From: DATFKA01 sp035268885
GTDB taxonomy: Bacteria > Bacteroidota > Bacteroidia > Chitinophagales > Saprospiraceae
Reading direction: 5' to 3'
DNA length: 64,000 nucleotides
Assembly: GCA_035268885.1 (NCBI GenBank)
Contig: DATFKA010000003.1
Span: forward strand, 12,471 to 76,470
A program made the position numbers and the translations under genes. Positions 35,508 through 44,257 of the stretch are shown here, piece after piece. Position 1 is the first letter of the stretch. The number at the start of each line of letters is the position of its first letter. The notes beneath the pieces are model-generated. The model was not told the origin of the DNA and did no database searches. It saw only the letters and a program-made list of their open reading frames with translations.

Positions 35508-36350
35508 TTATTGCATTTCAGTGGGTGCAAAACCATCCATATCACCGTAGTCCAGGTTCTCACCGGCCATCCCCCAGATAAAAGTATAATTACTGGTGCC
35601 GGAACCGCAGTGCATTGACCAGGGGGGGGAGATGACGGCATCCTGATTGTGTAACCAGACGGGTTTGGAAGCCTGTGGCTGTCCCATGAAGTGACAAACG
35701 GCCTGATCTTCCGGTAGCTCAAAGTAGAGATAGACTTCCATCCGACGGTCATGTACGTGAGCGGGCATAGTGTTCCACACGCTGCCGGTTTTTAATTCGG
35801 TCATGCCCATTTGCAGCTGACAGGTTTTGACAATGCTATTGACAATGAGCTTGCGAATGGTCCGGGCATTAGAGGTTTCCAGCGCACCTAATTCTACGAT
35901 TTCGGCATCTTCCCGGCTAATAAGTTGAGTAGGGTAGCTATGGTGGGCGGGAGCAGAGTTTAAATAAAACATCGCCGGCTGGTCCTGATGGTCACTGGAG
36001 AAAATGACCTCTTTGGTCCCCCTGCCAACGTAGAGTGCTTCTTTAAAACCTACCTTCATGGCTTTTCCATCTACCGAAACGCTTCCGGCTCCTCCGATAT
36101 TGATAATGCCCAGTTCTCTTCTTTCCAGGAAGTAATCGGCTTTTAAAGGATCTATAGTTTCCAACTTAAGATCCTTATTTGCCGGTACAGCTCCGCCGGC
36201 AATGTAGCGGTCAAAATGGGTATAGACCAGCTGAACCTGATCTTCTTGAAAGAGGCCCTTAATGAGGAAATCCTTACGGATTCTTTCTGTATCGTAAGTT
36301 TTAAAATCTTCAGGATTGGTAGCGTAACGTACTTCGTAATTGGTACTCAT
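35508..36350 (-). CDS. kduI: 5-dehydro-4-deoxy-D-glucuronate isomerase
   Basis: A 280-residue cupin-fold isomerase that converts 4-deoxy-L-threo-5-hexosulose uronate (DKI) to the 2,5-diketo form (DKII). The KduI motif MPAHVHDRRMEVYLYF supplies the metal-binding His and Glu residues, and the N-terminal YEVRYATNPED segment is typical. The length is normal. It follows kduD on the same strand by 64 bases. It is cytoplasmic and takes the product of unsaturated uronate ring opening. Confidence 0.97.
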   Translation of the reverse strand: MSTNYEVRYATNPEDFKTYDTERIRKDFLIKGLFQEDQVQLVYTHFDRYIAGGAVPANKDLKLETIDPLKADYFLERRELGIINIGGAGSVSVDGKAMKVGFKEALYVGRGTKEVIFSSDHQDQPAMFYLNSAPAHHSYPTQLISREDAEIVELGALETSNARTIRKLIVNSIVKTCQLQMGMTELKTGSVWNTMPAHVHDRRMEVYLYFELPEDQAVCHFMGQPQASKPVWLHNQDAVISPPWSMHCGSGTSNYTFIWGMAGENLDYGDMDGFAPTEMQ

Positions 36351-36414
36351 TATGATTAGTGTTTTATTTTTAGTTAGGAAGTCAACTGATGAGTTGCGCT
36401 TCGAAATATAAATT

Positions 36415-37179
36415 TTATCTGGCCATCCAACCGCCGTCGACCGTCAGGATGTGACCATTGACGTAATTGCTTGCCTGGGAAGCGAGAAATACAAGGGGGC
36501 CTGCCATATCTTCGGCTTCCCCCCAACGGCCAGCTGGAATTCGGCCCAGGATATTCTCGGATCGAACGGGATCTTTCTGTAAGGCTTCGGTATTGTCGGT
36601 ACGGATATAACCGGGAGCAATGGCATTTACCTGTACATTGTTTTTTCCCCATTCATTGGCCAGGGCTTTGGTTAATTGGGCAATGCCCCCCTTACTGGCT
36701 GCGTAACCCGGCACTGTAATGCCGCCCTGGAAGCTAAGCAAAGAAGCGGTAAAAATTATTTTACCTTCTTTTCTGGCGACCATCTCTTTACCAAATTCCC
36801 GGCTCAAAACGAACTGTGCATTGAGGTTCACCTCAATGACTTTATCCCAATATTCATCGGGGTGTTCGGCAGCAGGTTTACGCATGATGGTACCCGCATT
36901 GTTGACCAGGATATCTATTTGAGGAAATTCGGATTTTACTTGAGCGATAAAACTATGCAGTGCTGAGCGATCCGCAAAATCACAGGCATAACCTCTAAAG
37001 GACTGCCCGGTTTGCAAGATGGCTTTTTCGACTTCACTTCCCTGGGTTTCTAAAGTGGCACTAACGCCTATAATTTGGGCGCCAGCTTTTGCCAGGCCTA
37101 CGGCCATGGCTTTTCCTATCCCGCGTTTACAGCCAGTGACCAGTGCAGTTTTACCCTCGAGAGAAAAAAGGTTTTCCAT
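36415..37179 (-). CDS. kduD: 2-dehydro-3-deoxy-D-gluconate 5-dehydrogenase (SDR)
   Basis: A 254-residue short-chain dehydrogenase that reduces DKII to KDG. The nucleotide-binding motif TGCKRGIGKA, the NNAG segment and the catalytic Tyr-x3-Lys (GYAASKGG) are visible. The longer frame would start at a TTG (37200) that overlaps a perfect -7 box, so ATG 37179 is the start. It opens the minus-strand operon kduD-kduI-esterase-sulfatase/lyase-sulfatase-oxidoreductase-DUF1080. Confidence 0.93.
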   Translation of the reverse strand: MENLFSLEGKTALVTGCKRGIGKAMAVGLAKAGAQIIGVSATLETQGSEVEKAILQTGQSFRGYACDFADRSALHSFIAQVKSEFPQIDILVNNAGTIMRKPAAEHPDEYWDKVIEVNLNAQFVLSREFGKEMVARKEGKIIFTASLLSFQGGITVPGYAASKGGIAQLTKALANEWGKNNVQVNAIAPGYIRTDNTEALQKDPVRSENILGRIPAGRWGEAEDMAGPLVFLASQASNYVNGHILTVDGGWMAR

Positions 37180-37197
37180 TTTATTTATTACTTTTTC

Positions 37198-37247
37198 CAA
37201 ATGTAAACTATAGGATGGTTAAATGGGATAAAATATCGAGAATCAGA
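37198..37247 (-). promoter_or_regulatory. kduD promoter with GATTnTCGA motif
   Basis: On the minus strand TACATTTG (37205-37198) is a perfect -7 box giving a leader of about 15 bases to ATG 37179. GATTCTCGA (37244-37236) lies about 36 bases upstream of it, the same motif seen at uxuA and the 37335 gene but with different spacing. Confidence 0.45.
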
Positions 37248-37266
37248 CTTTTTGCCCACTAATCCG

Positions 37267-37299
37267 ATACGATTATCGACCTATTCCATCCTACCTTTG
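37267..37299 (+). promoter_or_regulatory. Mannonate oxidoreductase promoter with GATTnTCGA motif
   Basis: ATACGATTATCGAC (37267-37280) precedes TACCTTTG (37292-37299) with the first bases 25 apart, identical to uxuA. The -7 box lies 36 bases before the ATG at 37335. This and the kduD motif share the divergent intergenic region. Confidence 0.55.
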
Positions 37300-37334
37300 G
37301 ATATTATTAAATTTACAAGACTAATATAATCAAA

Positions 37335-38153
37335 ATGCAAGGTACATCATTTGACATTCGAGAAAAGGTGGCGATTGTCACCGGTGGTGCTGGCGTACTC
37401 GGTGGTGCCATGGCGGAAGGGCTGGCAGCAGCGGGCGTAAAATTGGGGATTCTGGGTAGAACCTCCGAAAAAGTACATAAAAAATGTAAAGCCATTCAAT
37501 CGGCGGGTGGTCAGGCCTTGCCACTGGTCGCAGACGTTTTGGATCAAAATCAGTTGGAAAAAGCAAGAGATACCATCCTGGAAAAATGGGGGAGGATTGA
37601 TATCCTGGTAAATGTAGCCGGTGGGAATCGGGCCGGTGCCACAATCGGGCCGGATCAAAATTTCTTTGATCTGTCCATTGATGACTTTGATCAGGTGGTG
37701 GCGCTTAATCTCAAGGGCTCCGTTTTACCCACCTATGTCTTTGGGCAGGCGATGGCGAGCCAGGGAGTTGGCAGTATCGTTAATATTTCATCAATGACGG
37801 CGCAGCAACCCTTTACCCGGGTCGTCGGATACGCAGCGGCAAAAGCGGCGATCGATAATTTTACGAAGTGGCTTGCCGTTGAGATGGCTCATAAGTATGG
37901 AGAAAAAATCAGGGTGAATGCCATTGCACCGGGCGTTTTTATCGGAGAACAAAATCGTCGTCTTTTGCTGGATGAGCAAGAAAAACTTACTGCGAGAGGA
38001 AATACGATCATTGAACATACGCCGATGAGGCGATTTGGCGAGCCCGAAGAACTGGCCGGAACGGTTATTTGGCTTTGCAGCCCCGCGGCTTCCTTTATTA
38101 CGGGTATAGTAGTGCCGATTGATGGTGGCTTCAGTGCTTTTTCCGGGGTGTAA
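37335..38153 (+). CDS. uxuB: D-mannonate oxidoreductase, SDR (YjmF/UxuB type)
   Basis: A 272-residue short-chain dehydrogenase expected to reduce D-fructuronate to D-mannonate. The Rossmann motif TGGAGVLGGA, a Tyr-x3-Lys in GYAAAKAA, and the C-terminal pattern HTPMRRFGEPEELAG...DGGFSAFSGV match the Bacillus YjmF-type fructuronate reductases rather than the polyol-dehydrogenase type UxuB of E. coli. The role is supported by sharing a regulatory motif with uxuA. It is divergent from kduD and convergent with the lyase gene at 38202. Confidence 0.8.
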   Translation: MQGTSFDIREKVAIVTGGAGVLGGAMAEGLAAAGVKLGILGRTSEKVHKKCKAIQSAGGQALPLVADVLDQNQLEKARDTILEKWGRIDILVNVAGGNRAGATIGPDQNFFDLSIDDFDQVVALNLKGSVLPTYVFGQAMASQGVGSIVNISSMTAQQPFTRVVGYAAAKAAIDNFTKWLAVEMAHKYGEKIRVNAIAPGVFIGEQNRRLLLDEQEKLTARGNTIIEHTPMRRFGEPEELAGTVIWLCSPAASFITGIVVPIDGGFSAFSGV

Positions 38154-38175
38154 GTACCCTTAACCATAAAATCGG

Positions 38176-38203
38176 GAAGTCTGGGGGCTAGCCTCCAGAC
38201 TTC
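38176..38203. terminator. Bidirectional terminator between convergent genes
   Basis: GAAGTCTGG (38176-38184) and CCAGACTTC (38195-38203) are perfect complements, and GGC-TA-GCC continues the stem to the tip. The last two bases overlap the stop codon of the minus-strand lyase gene. A 12-base direct repeat, CCATAAAATCGG, flanks it at 38164-38175 and 38211-38222. Confidence 0.8.
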
Positions 38204-39362
38204 AATCTACCCATAAAATCGGTTGTCGGATTGGATAGGTGCGGTCAATTTCATTTGCCTTCACCTTCGGGTTCAACTGCTCCCAGACTTCAAGCCACGC
38301 TTCCTCCTCGTAGGCCAGGGCCGCAAACAATAAACCACCAGACTGGATGGGTAGTTGATCGAAATACTGCACATCCGGAGCTTTTATCCATTCCGACTTA
38401 TCTTTTATGTAGGGAAACATAAATTGGAAGGCCTCATAAAGGCTGCCTTTTGGCGTTTCGTATTTCCAGAGATTATCTTCTTCAGTGGAGGCAATACGTG
38501 CTAAAACGGCGTAACCTTCCAGATTGAATAAGGTGTAATTATAGGGTTTGGTGCGACTCAATTCGTCTGGAAAGGCTCCTCTCCCATCCATCTGTTCGGC
38601 CAATAATTTCTTAAATTGCTGACGCGTAAGTTCTAGTAGGTCTTCTTCCTGCGTTAAGTCTGCAAAGGCGGCGACCTGTGCGGCCCACCAGGTACTGTGA
38701 TTATTCCCGTGATCTCGCTCATCAATACCAAAAGGATGGGTCGTTAGCCAGCTTACAAATTGCTTAAACCAGGTTTGTAAGCCATTAAAATCTTCCCTTT
38801 TTAGATATCCTAGGTCTTGCAAAACCTGGATGCTTTTGGCCACCTCGATGAGATGGATCGTATCTATGATGCCAATGCCCCGGCCCGTCACCCTACCTTT
38901 GATCGCCTGGGCGTACAGTAGACTCGGATTCATTAAGGTAGCAGGATCGGTAAACCAGGCTTTCAGATGTTTTAAGGCGTGGTTGGCATATTTTTCGTCT
39001 CCGGTGATTTTATAGGCAGCGACCAGAGTAGCCACCCAGCGGCTGAGGTTTCTCATAGCAATTCTATGAGCGGTAAAGTTATCCGGGTTGGTCTGCCCAT
39101 CCCGGCGGATATAGGGACCATCGGGGTTTTCAGGATCCGGCCACCAATAATCGCCTTCCGAATAAAAGTCATGGGGCCCTCCTGCGCTGCGTACAGCACG
39201 AAAGTCAGTGAGTGGGACCGGTTCTTGTTGTAAGTATTGGTCGGCCTGCTGAACGATATTATCGGTGTTGAAATCAACTTCGTTTTGATCGCCGGTAGGA
39301 GATAGACAGCTTAGGGCTAATAAGAGACCGGCAAAAAGTATTTTATTGATAAGCTTGCTCAT
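38202..39362 (-). CDS. Alginate_lyase/PL38-like polysaccharide lyase, exported
   Basis: A 386-residue lyase with an N-terminal signal (residues 1-22, possibly a lipoprotein at Cys19). The alginate_lyase (alpha/alpha-barrel) features are the DYWWPDPENPDG segment (Trp73-Trp74), GRGIGIIDT, and GNNHSTWW with Asn220-Asn221-His222. It is homologous to the C-terminal half of the sulfatase-lyase fusion. PL38 members cleave glucuronan-type or related uronate glycans by beta-elimination; PL5 alginate lyase is an alternative. It is the last gene of a minus-strand operon running from 47674. Confidence 0.87.
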   Translation of the reverse strand: MSKLINKILFAGLLLALSCLSPTGDQNEVDFNTDNIVQQADQYLQQEPVPLTDFRAVRSAGGPHDFYSEGDYWWPDPENPDGPYIRRDGQTNPDNFTAHRIAMRNLSRWVATLVAAYKITGDEKYANHALKHLKAWFTDPATLMNPSLLYAQAIKGRVTGRGIGIIDTIHLIEVAKSIQVLQDLGYLKREDFNGLQTWFKQFVSWLTTHPFGIDERDHGNNHSTWWAAQVAAFADLTQEEDLLELTRQQFKKLLAEQMDGRGAFPDELSRTKPYNYTLFNLEGYAVLARIASTEEDNLWKYETPKGSLYEAFQFMFPYIKDKSEWIKAPDVQYFDQLPIQSGGLLFAALAYEEEAWLEVWEQLNPKVKANEIDRTYPIRQPILWVD

Positions 39363-39401
39363 TGTTTTTATTTGTTCGGTTAAGATATTTTTACCCCTTC
39401 C

Positions 39402-41342
39402 TTATTTCTTGATCAACCTCCTGGTAAAATGATGTTGACGATTGCTAATTTGAAGAAATAGTATACCATCAGGTATAGCCGATACATTCAAAGAGAGCTG
39501 ATCATTTAATCCCGGTAAGTCCTGTTGAAAAAGAAGTTGACCGGAGACATTCAATAAACGCAATCGATAACGGTCCTGGCCGGTCACTTTTTTATTGAAG
39601 CGGATTTGTAGCTCATCCTCTACGGGGTTGGGAAATACTTCAAAAAAGGCGACCCAGTCTAAAGAATTGGTTGTCGCTGTGATATCGGGAAGCTCACAGG
39701 GAGATTGCTCAGTCGAATCCGGCTGCTCACCAATAGCTATGTAGTCAAAATAGATTTCGTTACCCGGGAAGTTATTATTTTCTCTATCCAGAAAGATCCA
39801 TAGATCCACTAAGTCTTCTGGATCGAAGCCCTGGAGGTCTTCTTCTGAAAAGGTGTAGGTCAGTGTAGACCAGGCTTCCAAGCTTCCCCTTACGTTTTGA
39901 GTGAGGGTGGCTGTACGAAAATCCCCTGAGCCATCCCCCGAACGGAATAAGACCCCAACGGGCACTTCTTCGGCGCTTCTGGCGCGGATAATTACCTGGA
40001 TGTTGTCCGAAATATCAGTAATCACAGCACCACTTTCATTAACCGGCTGAATGACAATTGGACGAAAGGCCAGATGTGGATCGTTTGTTGGATCACTTAC
40101 CTCCAGTTTTAATTCTTCACATTCGGTTTCTCTTAGGCTCAGTTTTGCCGTTTCGGCTCCGCCCAGGATAATTGGATGATCGGTATTCCAGTTTTCCTGC
40201 CAGGTCTGGGACCTAATTTCTGCCGCACAGGGAGAATTACGAGTACTGTCTGCTTCACCGCCAATGACGATGTGGTCAATATAAAATTCGTTACCAGAAA
40301 AATTACTCACACCGCGATCTATGTAGAACCACATATCTCTCAAGTCTGCTGGATTGAAGCCCTCGTATTCTGCTTCGGAAAATTCGAGGGTGAAACTCGT
40401 CCAGTTTTCAAGATCCCCTGGAATCGTAATGGCTTTTCGGCGGGTGCGCTCCGCCTGGCTACCTTCTCCAGAACGAAAAAGTACATCGAGTTGGACCGAT
40501 TCAGCGGAACGAACCCGCATGCTAAGATTCACCTGGCCGGAAATATCTGTGACCTCATTTCCATTCTCGTCAAAGGGGTTAAGCTGGTAAGCATTAAAGG
40601 CCGGCAATGGACTGCTTTCGGGATCGGTAACACTGATCTGCAGGGTCTCACAGATCGTATCCAGGGTAAAGGTGGATACCTGCCCTGCCGTACTTCCCGT
40701 GTTGATGTTTTGGATGGTGCTTCCAGAAAAATAAGTTGCAAAAATTATCGCATTGGGATTACTACCCGCCGCACAGGTAGACTCCAGACCCGGAGTGGGG
40801 AGTCCTCCGAGTGAGATATAGTCAATATACAATTCATTGCCGGCAAAATTTTCAGTCCCACGGTCTAAAAAGAACCAGAAGTCGCGCAGGTTGTCGGGAT
40901 TGAAGCCCGCCAAATCATCACCGGTGAATTCAATGGTGATTTCGGTCCAGCTTTCGAGTCCGGCCGGAATGGTGTCGTACAAGATCGAGGTACGAAAATT
41001 AGACGAGCCGTCATCGGACCGAAATAGTGCGCCCACAATTACTTGTGCTGTACTACGGGCTCTCATGGTGAGGCTGGTGGAGAAGGCGGTAATATCTGTG
41101 ATTTCTTCCCCATCCAGGTTTTGGGGATTAATGATAATGGGGCTAAAAGCAGGTAGTGGAGCAGCGGAAGGGGCGGTGACTTCTACTAGACCCTCTTCAC
41201 AATTCGTTTGGCTCACCGTTAGGGCATCTCCACCAGAACCCGTAAAGACGTAGTTGTCTGCTATCCAGTGATGTTCCCAGAATTGGGCGATTACTACCAT
41301 GGGTAAACAAAAAACAGCAATAGCCAAAATCCATTTTTTCAT
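39402..41342 (-). CDS. T9SS-sorted protein of three repeated beta modules
   Basis: A 646-residue exported protein with a signal peptide (residues 1-19), three tandem beta-rich modules of about 180 residues each, and a type A T9SS domain at the C-terminus (FPNPVEDELQI). Each module ends in a closely similar block, (F/L)W-F/I-F-x-D-R, then NFxGNE-x-Y-x-D. There is no recognisable catalytic domain. The fold pattern is reminiscent of galactose-binding or CBM-like jelly rolls. In this locus it is best read as a surface glycan-binding protein, which would fit the lack of a SusD homologue; that is inference. I do not recognise a named family. Confidence 0.8.
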   Translation of the reverse strand: MKKWILAIAVFCLPMVVIAQFWEHHWIADNYVFTGSGGDALTVSQTNCEEGLVEVTAPSAAPLPAFSPIIINPQNLDGEEITDITAFSTSLTMRARSTAQVIVGALFRSDDGSSNFRTSILYDTIPAGLESWTEITIEFTGDDLAGFNPDNLRDFWFFLDRGTENFAGNELYIDYISLGGLPTPGLESTCAAGSNPNAIIFATYFSGSTIQNINTGSTAGQVSTFTLDTICETLQISVTDPESSPLPAFNAYQLNPFDENGNEVTDISGQVNLSMRVRSAESVQLDVLFRSGEGSQAERTRRKAITIPGDLENWTSFTLEFSEAEYEGFNPADLRDMWFYIDRGVSNFSGNEFYIDHIVIGGEADSTRNSPCAAEIRSQTWQENWNTDHPIILGGAETAKLSLRETECEELKLEVSDPTNDPHLAFRPIVIQPVNESGAVITDISDNIQVIIRARSAEEVPVGVLFRSGDGSGDFRTATLTQNVRGSLEAWSTLTYTFSEEDLQGFDPEDLVDLWIFLDRENNNFPGNEIYFDYIAIGEQPDSTEQSPCELPDITATTNSLDWVAFFEVFPNPVEDELQIRFNKKVTGQDRYRLRLLNVSGQLLFQQDLPGLNDQLSLNVSAIPDGILFLQISNRQHHFTRRLIKK

Positions 41343-41361
41343 GATTACAATGTTGATTAGT

Positions 41362-42156
41362 TTAAGATCCGATCTTTTGGTAATAGGAATAAGGTGTGGT
41401 GAACCGAACCCTTTCCGACTTTAAGAATAGAACGATTTCTTTAAAGGCCTCAAAGCGAGTTGGGTCGTCTACCCAGGAACGGGGATGGCCCTGGATAATC
41501 AGGACGGGTTCTTTGTTGAATTGCTCGTAGCCTGCTTTAAACTTTTTAAAATCGGGGATGTGAACCGGGTATTCGATATTGACCTCCGGAATTCTATCGA
41601 GGACAAATTTGTCGGTAGGGCTCTGGGTTTCTTTGTACATCCAAACCTTTATATCTGGCAGTTGGGCCAGGGCTTGTGCGGTGGAGGCATCTGTCGAATT
41701 ATAAGGTGCACCAAAGGAGCGAAGGGTGATATCCAGTTTGTCTTTGGCTTGCTGTTGAGCTGTTGTTAGATGATCCAGTTGGTAGGTGTAGCTGGTTCCG
41801 CGAAACTCTCTTTTTTCTTCACCATCGATCTTTGGCTTACAATGACAATAGCCATGGTGCCAAATCTCATACCCTTCGGCCTCCCTATCTTTTATCCATT
41901 GGTAGTAAGTTTCATCGCCTTCTTCAAGGGAATTACATACCAGCCCAATAGTACCCTGCACACCTTCTTTGTTTAGAAAATCAACGACCTGCTGCCAACC
42001 CGGATGGACGAGCCCTTTTTCAAACCACAGATCGTCAAGTTTTAAAATCACATGAGGTTTATTGATATCACCTTCAAAGAATTGAGGACGTCCACAAGAG
42101 AAAAAGAGGAAGCCGATTAAGAGAAAAGAGAGCAAAACCTGGTTTTTTAACTTCAT
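41362..42156 (-). CDS. NodB-like polysaccharide deacetylase lipoprotein
   Basis: A 264-residue lipoprotein (lipobox FFSCG) with a catalytic-barrel pattern of carbohydrate esterase family 4-like or DUF2334-like proteins: the DD of KLDDLW, the metal-binding His-x3-His of WHHGYCHC, and the APYNSTD segment. Such proteins remove acetyl groups from sugars or peptidoglycan. Here it may de-acetylate the glycan before lyase attack; the specificity is not readable. It lies 20 bases downstream of the neighbouring gene and within the same operon. Confidence 0.72.
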   Translation of the reverse strand: MKLKNQVLLSFLLIGFLFFSCGRPQFFEGDINKPHVILKLDDLWFEKGLVHPGWQQVVDFLNKEGVQGTIGLVCNSLEEGDETYYQWIKDREAEGYEIWHHGYCHCKPKIDGEEKREFRGTSYTYQLDHLTTAQQQAKDKLDITLRSFGAPYNSTDASTAQALAQLPDIKVWMYKETQSPTDKFVLDRIPEVNIEYPVHIPDFKKFKAGYEQFNKEPVLIIQGHPRSWVDDPTRFEAFKEIVLFLKSERVRFTTPYSYYQKIGS

Positions 42157-42163
42157 TTTGGAA

Positions 42164-44242
42164 TTATTGTTTGATCATTTTCATTAAACGGGTGCTACCC
42201 TGCTGATCAATGATTTGTAGATAGTACACTCCCTTGGCCAGGCCCTCGGTTTGTAATCGAAGGGTAGCTGTCTTTTGCATCATCTCTTTGCCTGAGCTAT
42301 CGAAAAGTATAAGCTGCTTCAGTGGCGCATCGGTTTGGATATTAACTGCATCCTGAAAGGGATTGGGAAACACTTTTAAATCGGACAGGGCTACGGATGC
42401 CGTGCTGGTGGCCACTGCTACCTGTGCCGGGTTGGAGTAAGGGGAGGGGCATTGGTCGCCAATGGCAAATACCCGATAAATTAAGGGGCTACCTACATCG
42501 GGGAAGTCTGTATGCAAAAAAGCAGTTTGATCGGCCGGAAGCCGGGCTATTTCGGTAAAGCTATTCCCACCATCAGTAGACCATTCAATGCTGTAGCCCG
42601 TTTCCCGGCTGGCAATATCCATCCAATTGAGCATCACCATGCCTTCCGAGAACTGGGCTGTTAATTGAGCCGGAGCATCGGGGGGGACCCCCTGCTGTAG
42701 CCGGGCTTCCAGCTGTTTGGTATAAAGGGAGGGGATCAAGGGCGTCTTACGGGTAAGGCCCTCGTATCCTTTTGGATGGGGAAAATTATGTAGGTTGGTT
42801 ACATAGGCCTCGCAGGCAATGGCATAATTCTGGCGTCCGGGTGGCTTTTGTAATTTGATATTTCGCGAAAGCGGCACCTTCACACGCCAGGCTACACTAT
42901 GGACAGCAGACCATCCGTGACCGGTGCCGAATCTCCCGCGGTTATAAAGTCCCAATAGTGTATTGGTTTCGGACCGGGAAAAGGTGATATTGTCAAATAA
43001 CATTCCCTGGCTCCAGCGGCGGTGTCCTTCACTAGAAGAATAGTCGACTTCAGAAGTACAATTGTAGAAAACAATACCAGAGACACTACTTGTCCCATTG
43101 GATACGTAAGAATGGCGTCCCTGCGTAGCGTGGCAGCCCTCAAAGAGGATTTGATTGGACATTCTCCCTACGGCAAAATTATACCTTCTGGCACCCGTAA
43201 TTTCAGAATGAGGTTGAAGCCCCCGGCAGTCTCTAACGGTCACTCGACTGGCTACCCGGGTGTCCACAGCGGCATAAATGAAATGTAAAGCGGTGACATC
43301 CCTTACCCAACTGTCTTCTACCCCGATCAGCCGGATGGCATTTTTAGCGTGATTTTCTGTTAATGGGCCTGCGGTTTGAATATCAACCCGTAGGCTTTCG
43401 ATACCAATATTTTGTTTGATGCCTTCTTTGTTTAAAACGTAGACCTCTGCTTGTGCTAGGTCCCGCTCAAAGTGATCGTAAATAGGGGCATCCAGGACGA
43501 TTTTGTTTTCTGCAAAATCAACGGCCGTTACGTAGCGATTGTAAAGAATATCAATCGTTCCCGGTGACCAGGGCGCATCGCTATCTGTATCCCCAAAATT
43601 GATAGAAGCCAACCATTTAGAAGTGCTTGGATGTCGAATGATCACATTGTTCCCTTCGCTGTACAGTTCGGGGGCCGTCACTTCCAGGGAACGAGATCCC
43701 GCAGGTACAAAATCACTGGTTACAGTTGAGTTCGTACCGGGGACCGACTGCGACCAGCTTATATTGGGTGTGTTCCCCGCCTGGATGATATCTCTTTCGG
43801 TAGGCGTATTTCCCACCCCCAGTAGTATAGTATTACTGGTGGGATCGCTGTCATCGCCTACGCCTCGCAAAACGATACCACTTTCTCTAATGACTACCGT
43901 ACCGTGAATTTCGTAGGCGCCCGCTTCTAATAACAGGGCTCCCCGGAAACCATTTTCATCCATGGGTAAAGCGGCTATCTCGTCTAAAGCAGCCTGGATA
44001 TGGGCCGTATTATCGCCTTCTATAGCAGAAATCGTTTTGACCACCTCTAGTTCGGGTAGCGGTACCTCTCCGTTTTTATACCCGGCATAACTAAAGTCCG
44101 GAATGTAATTATTTTCGGAATCGGAGACGTAGCGAAGGCAGCCGTTTTCATCTTCAAAAACGATTTTGGAAGCTTCCTGAGCCCATGAAAAACAACTAAT
44201 ACATAGCGACAGAACAATGAATGAAAGTGAGTGAATTTGCAT
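42164..44242 (-). CDS. T9SS-sorted right-handed beta-helix protein with FnIII domain
   Basis: A 692-residue exported protein with a signal peptide (residues 1-21). Residues about 60-440 form a pectate-lyase-like right-handed beta-helix, seen as a repeating short hydrophobic/Asn ladder such as IRLIGVEDSWVRDV, with a GHRRWSQGMLFDN segment. A fibronectin type III domain (about 525-610) and a T9SS C-terminal domain (FPNPFQDAVNI onward) follow. It could be a polysaccharide lyase or glycosidase of the beta-helix type; catalytic residues cannot be assigned. It is 7 bases upstream of the deacetylase gene. Confidence 0.75.
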   Translation of the reverse strand: MQIHSLSFIVLSLCISCFSWAQEASKIVFEDENGCLRYVSDSENNYIPDFSYAGYKNGEVPLPELEVVKTISAIEGDNTAHIQAALDEIAALPMDENGFRGALLLEAGAYEIHGTVVIRESGIVLRGVGDDSDPTSNTILLGVGNTPTERDIIQAGNTPNISWSQSVPGTNSTVTSDFVPAGSRSLEVTAPELYSEGNNVIIRHPSTSKWLASINFGDTDSDAPWSPGTIDILYNRYVTAVDFAENKIVLDAPIYDHFERDLAQAEVYVLNKEGIKQNIGIESLRVDIQTAGPLTENHAKNAIRLIGVEDSWVRDVTALHFIYAAVDTRVASRVTVRDCRGLQPHSEITGARRYNFAVGRMSNQILFEGCHATQGRHSYVSNGTSSVSGIVFYNCTSEVDYSSSEGHRRWSQGMLFDNITFSRSETNTLLGLYNRGRFGTGHGWSAVHSVAWRVKVPLSRNIKLQKPPGRQNYAIACEAYVTNLHNFPHPKGYEGLTRKTPLIPSLYTKQLEARLQQGVPPDAPAQLTAQFSEGMVMLNWMDIASRETGYSIEWSTDGGNSFTEIARLPADQTAFLHTDFPDVGSPLIYRVFAIGDQCPSPYSNPAQVAVATSTASVALSDLKVFPNPFQDAVNIQTDAPLKQLILFDSSGKEMMQKTATLRLQTEGLAKGVYYLQIIDQQGSTRLMKMIKQ

Positions 44243-44257
44243 AGTTTTTGGGTTAAA

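Noticed and set aside
35456..35752. 99-codon upstream extension of the esterase
   Set aside because: It overlaps the kduI gene by 245 bases; the extra residues are kduI in another frame, and a signal peptide starts at 35455.
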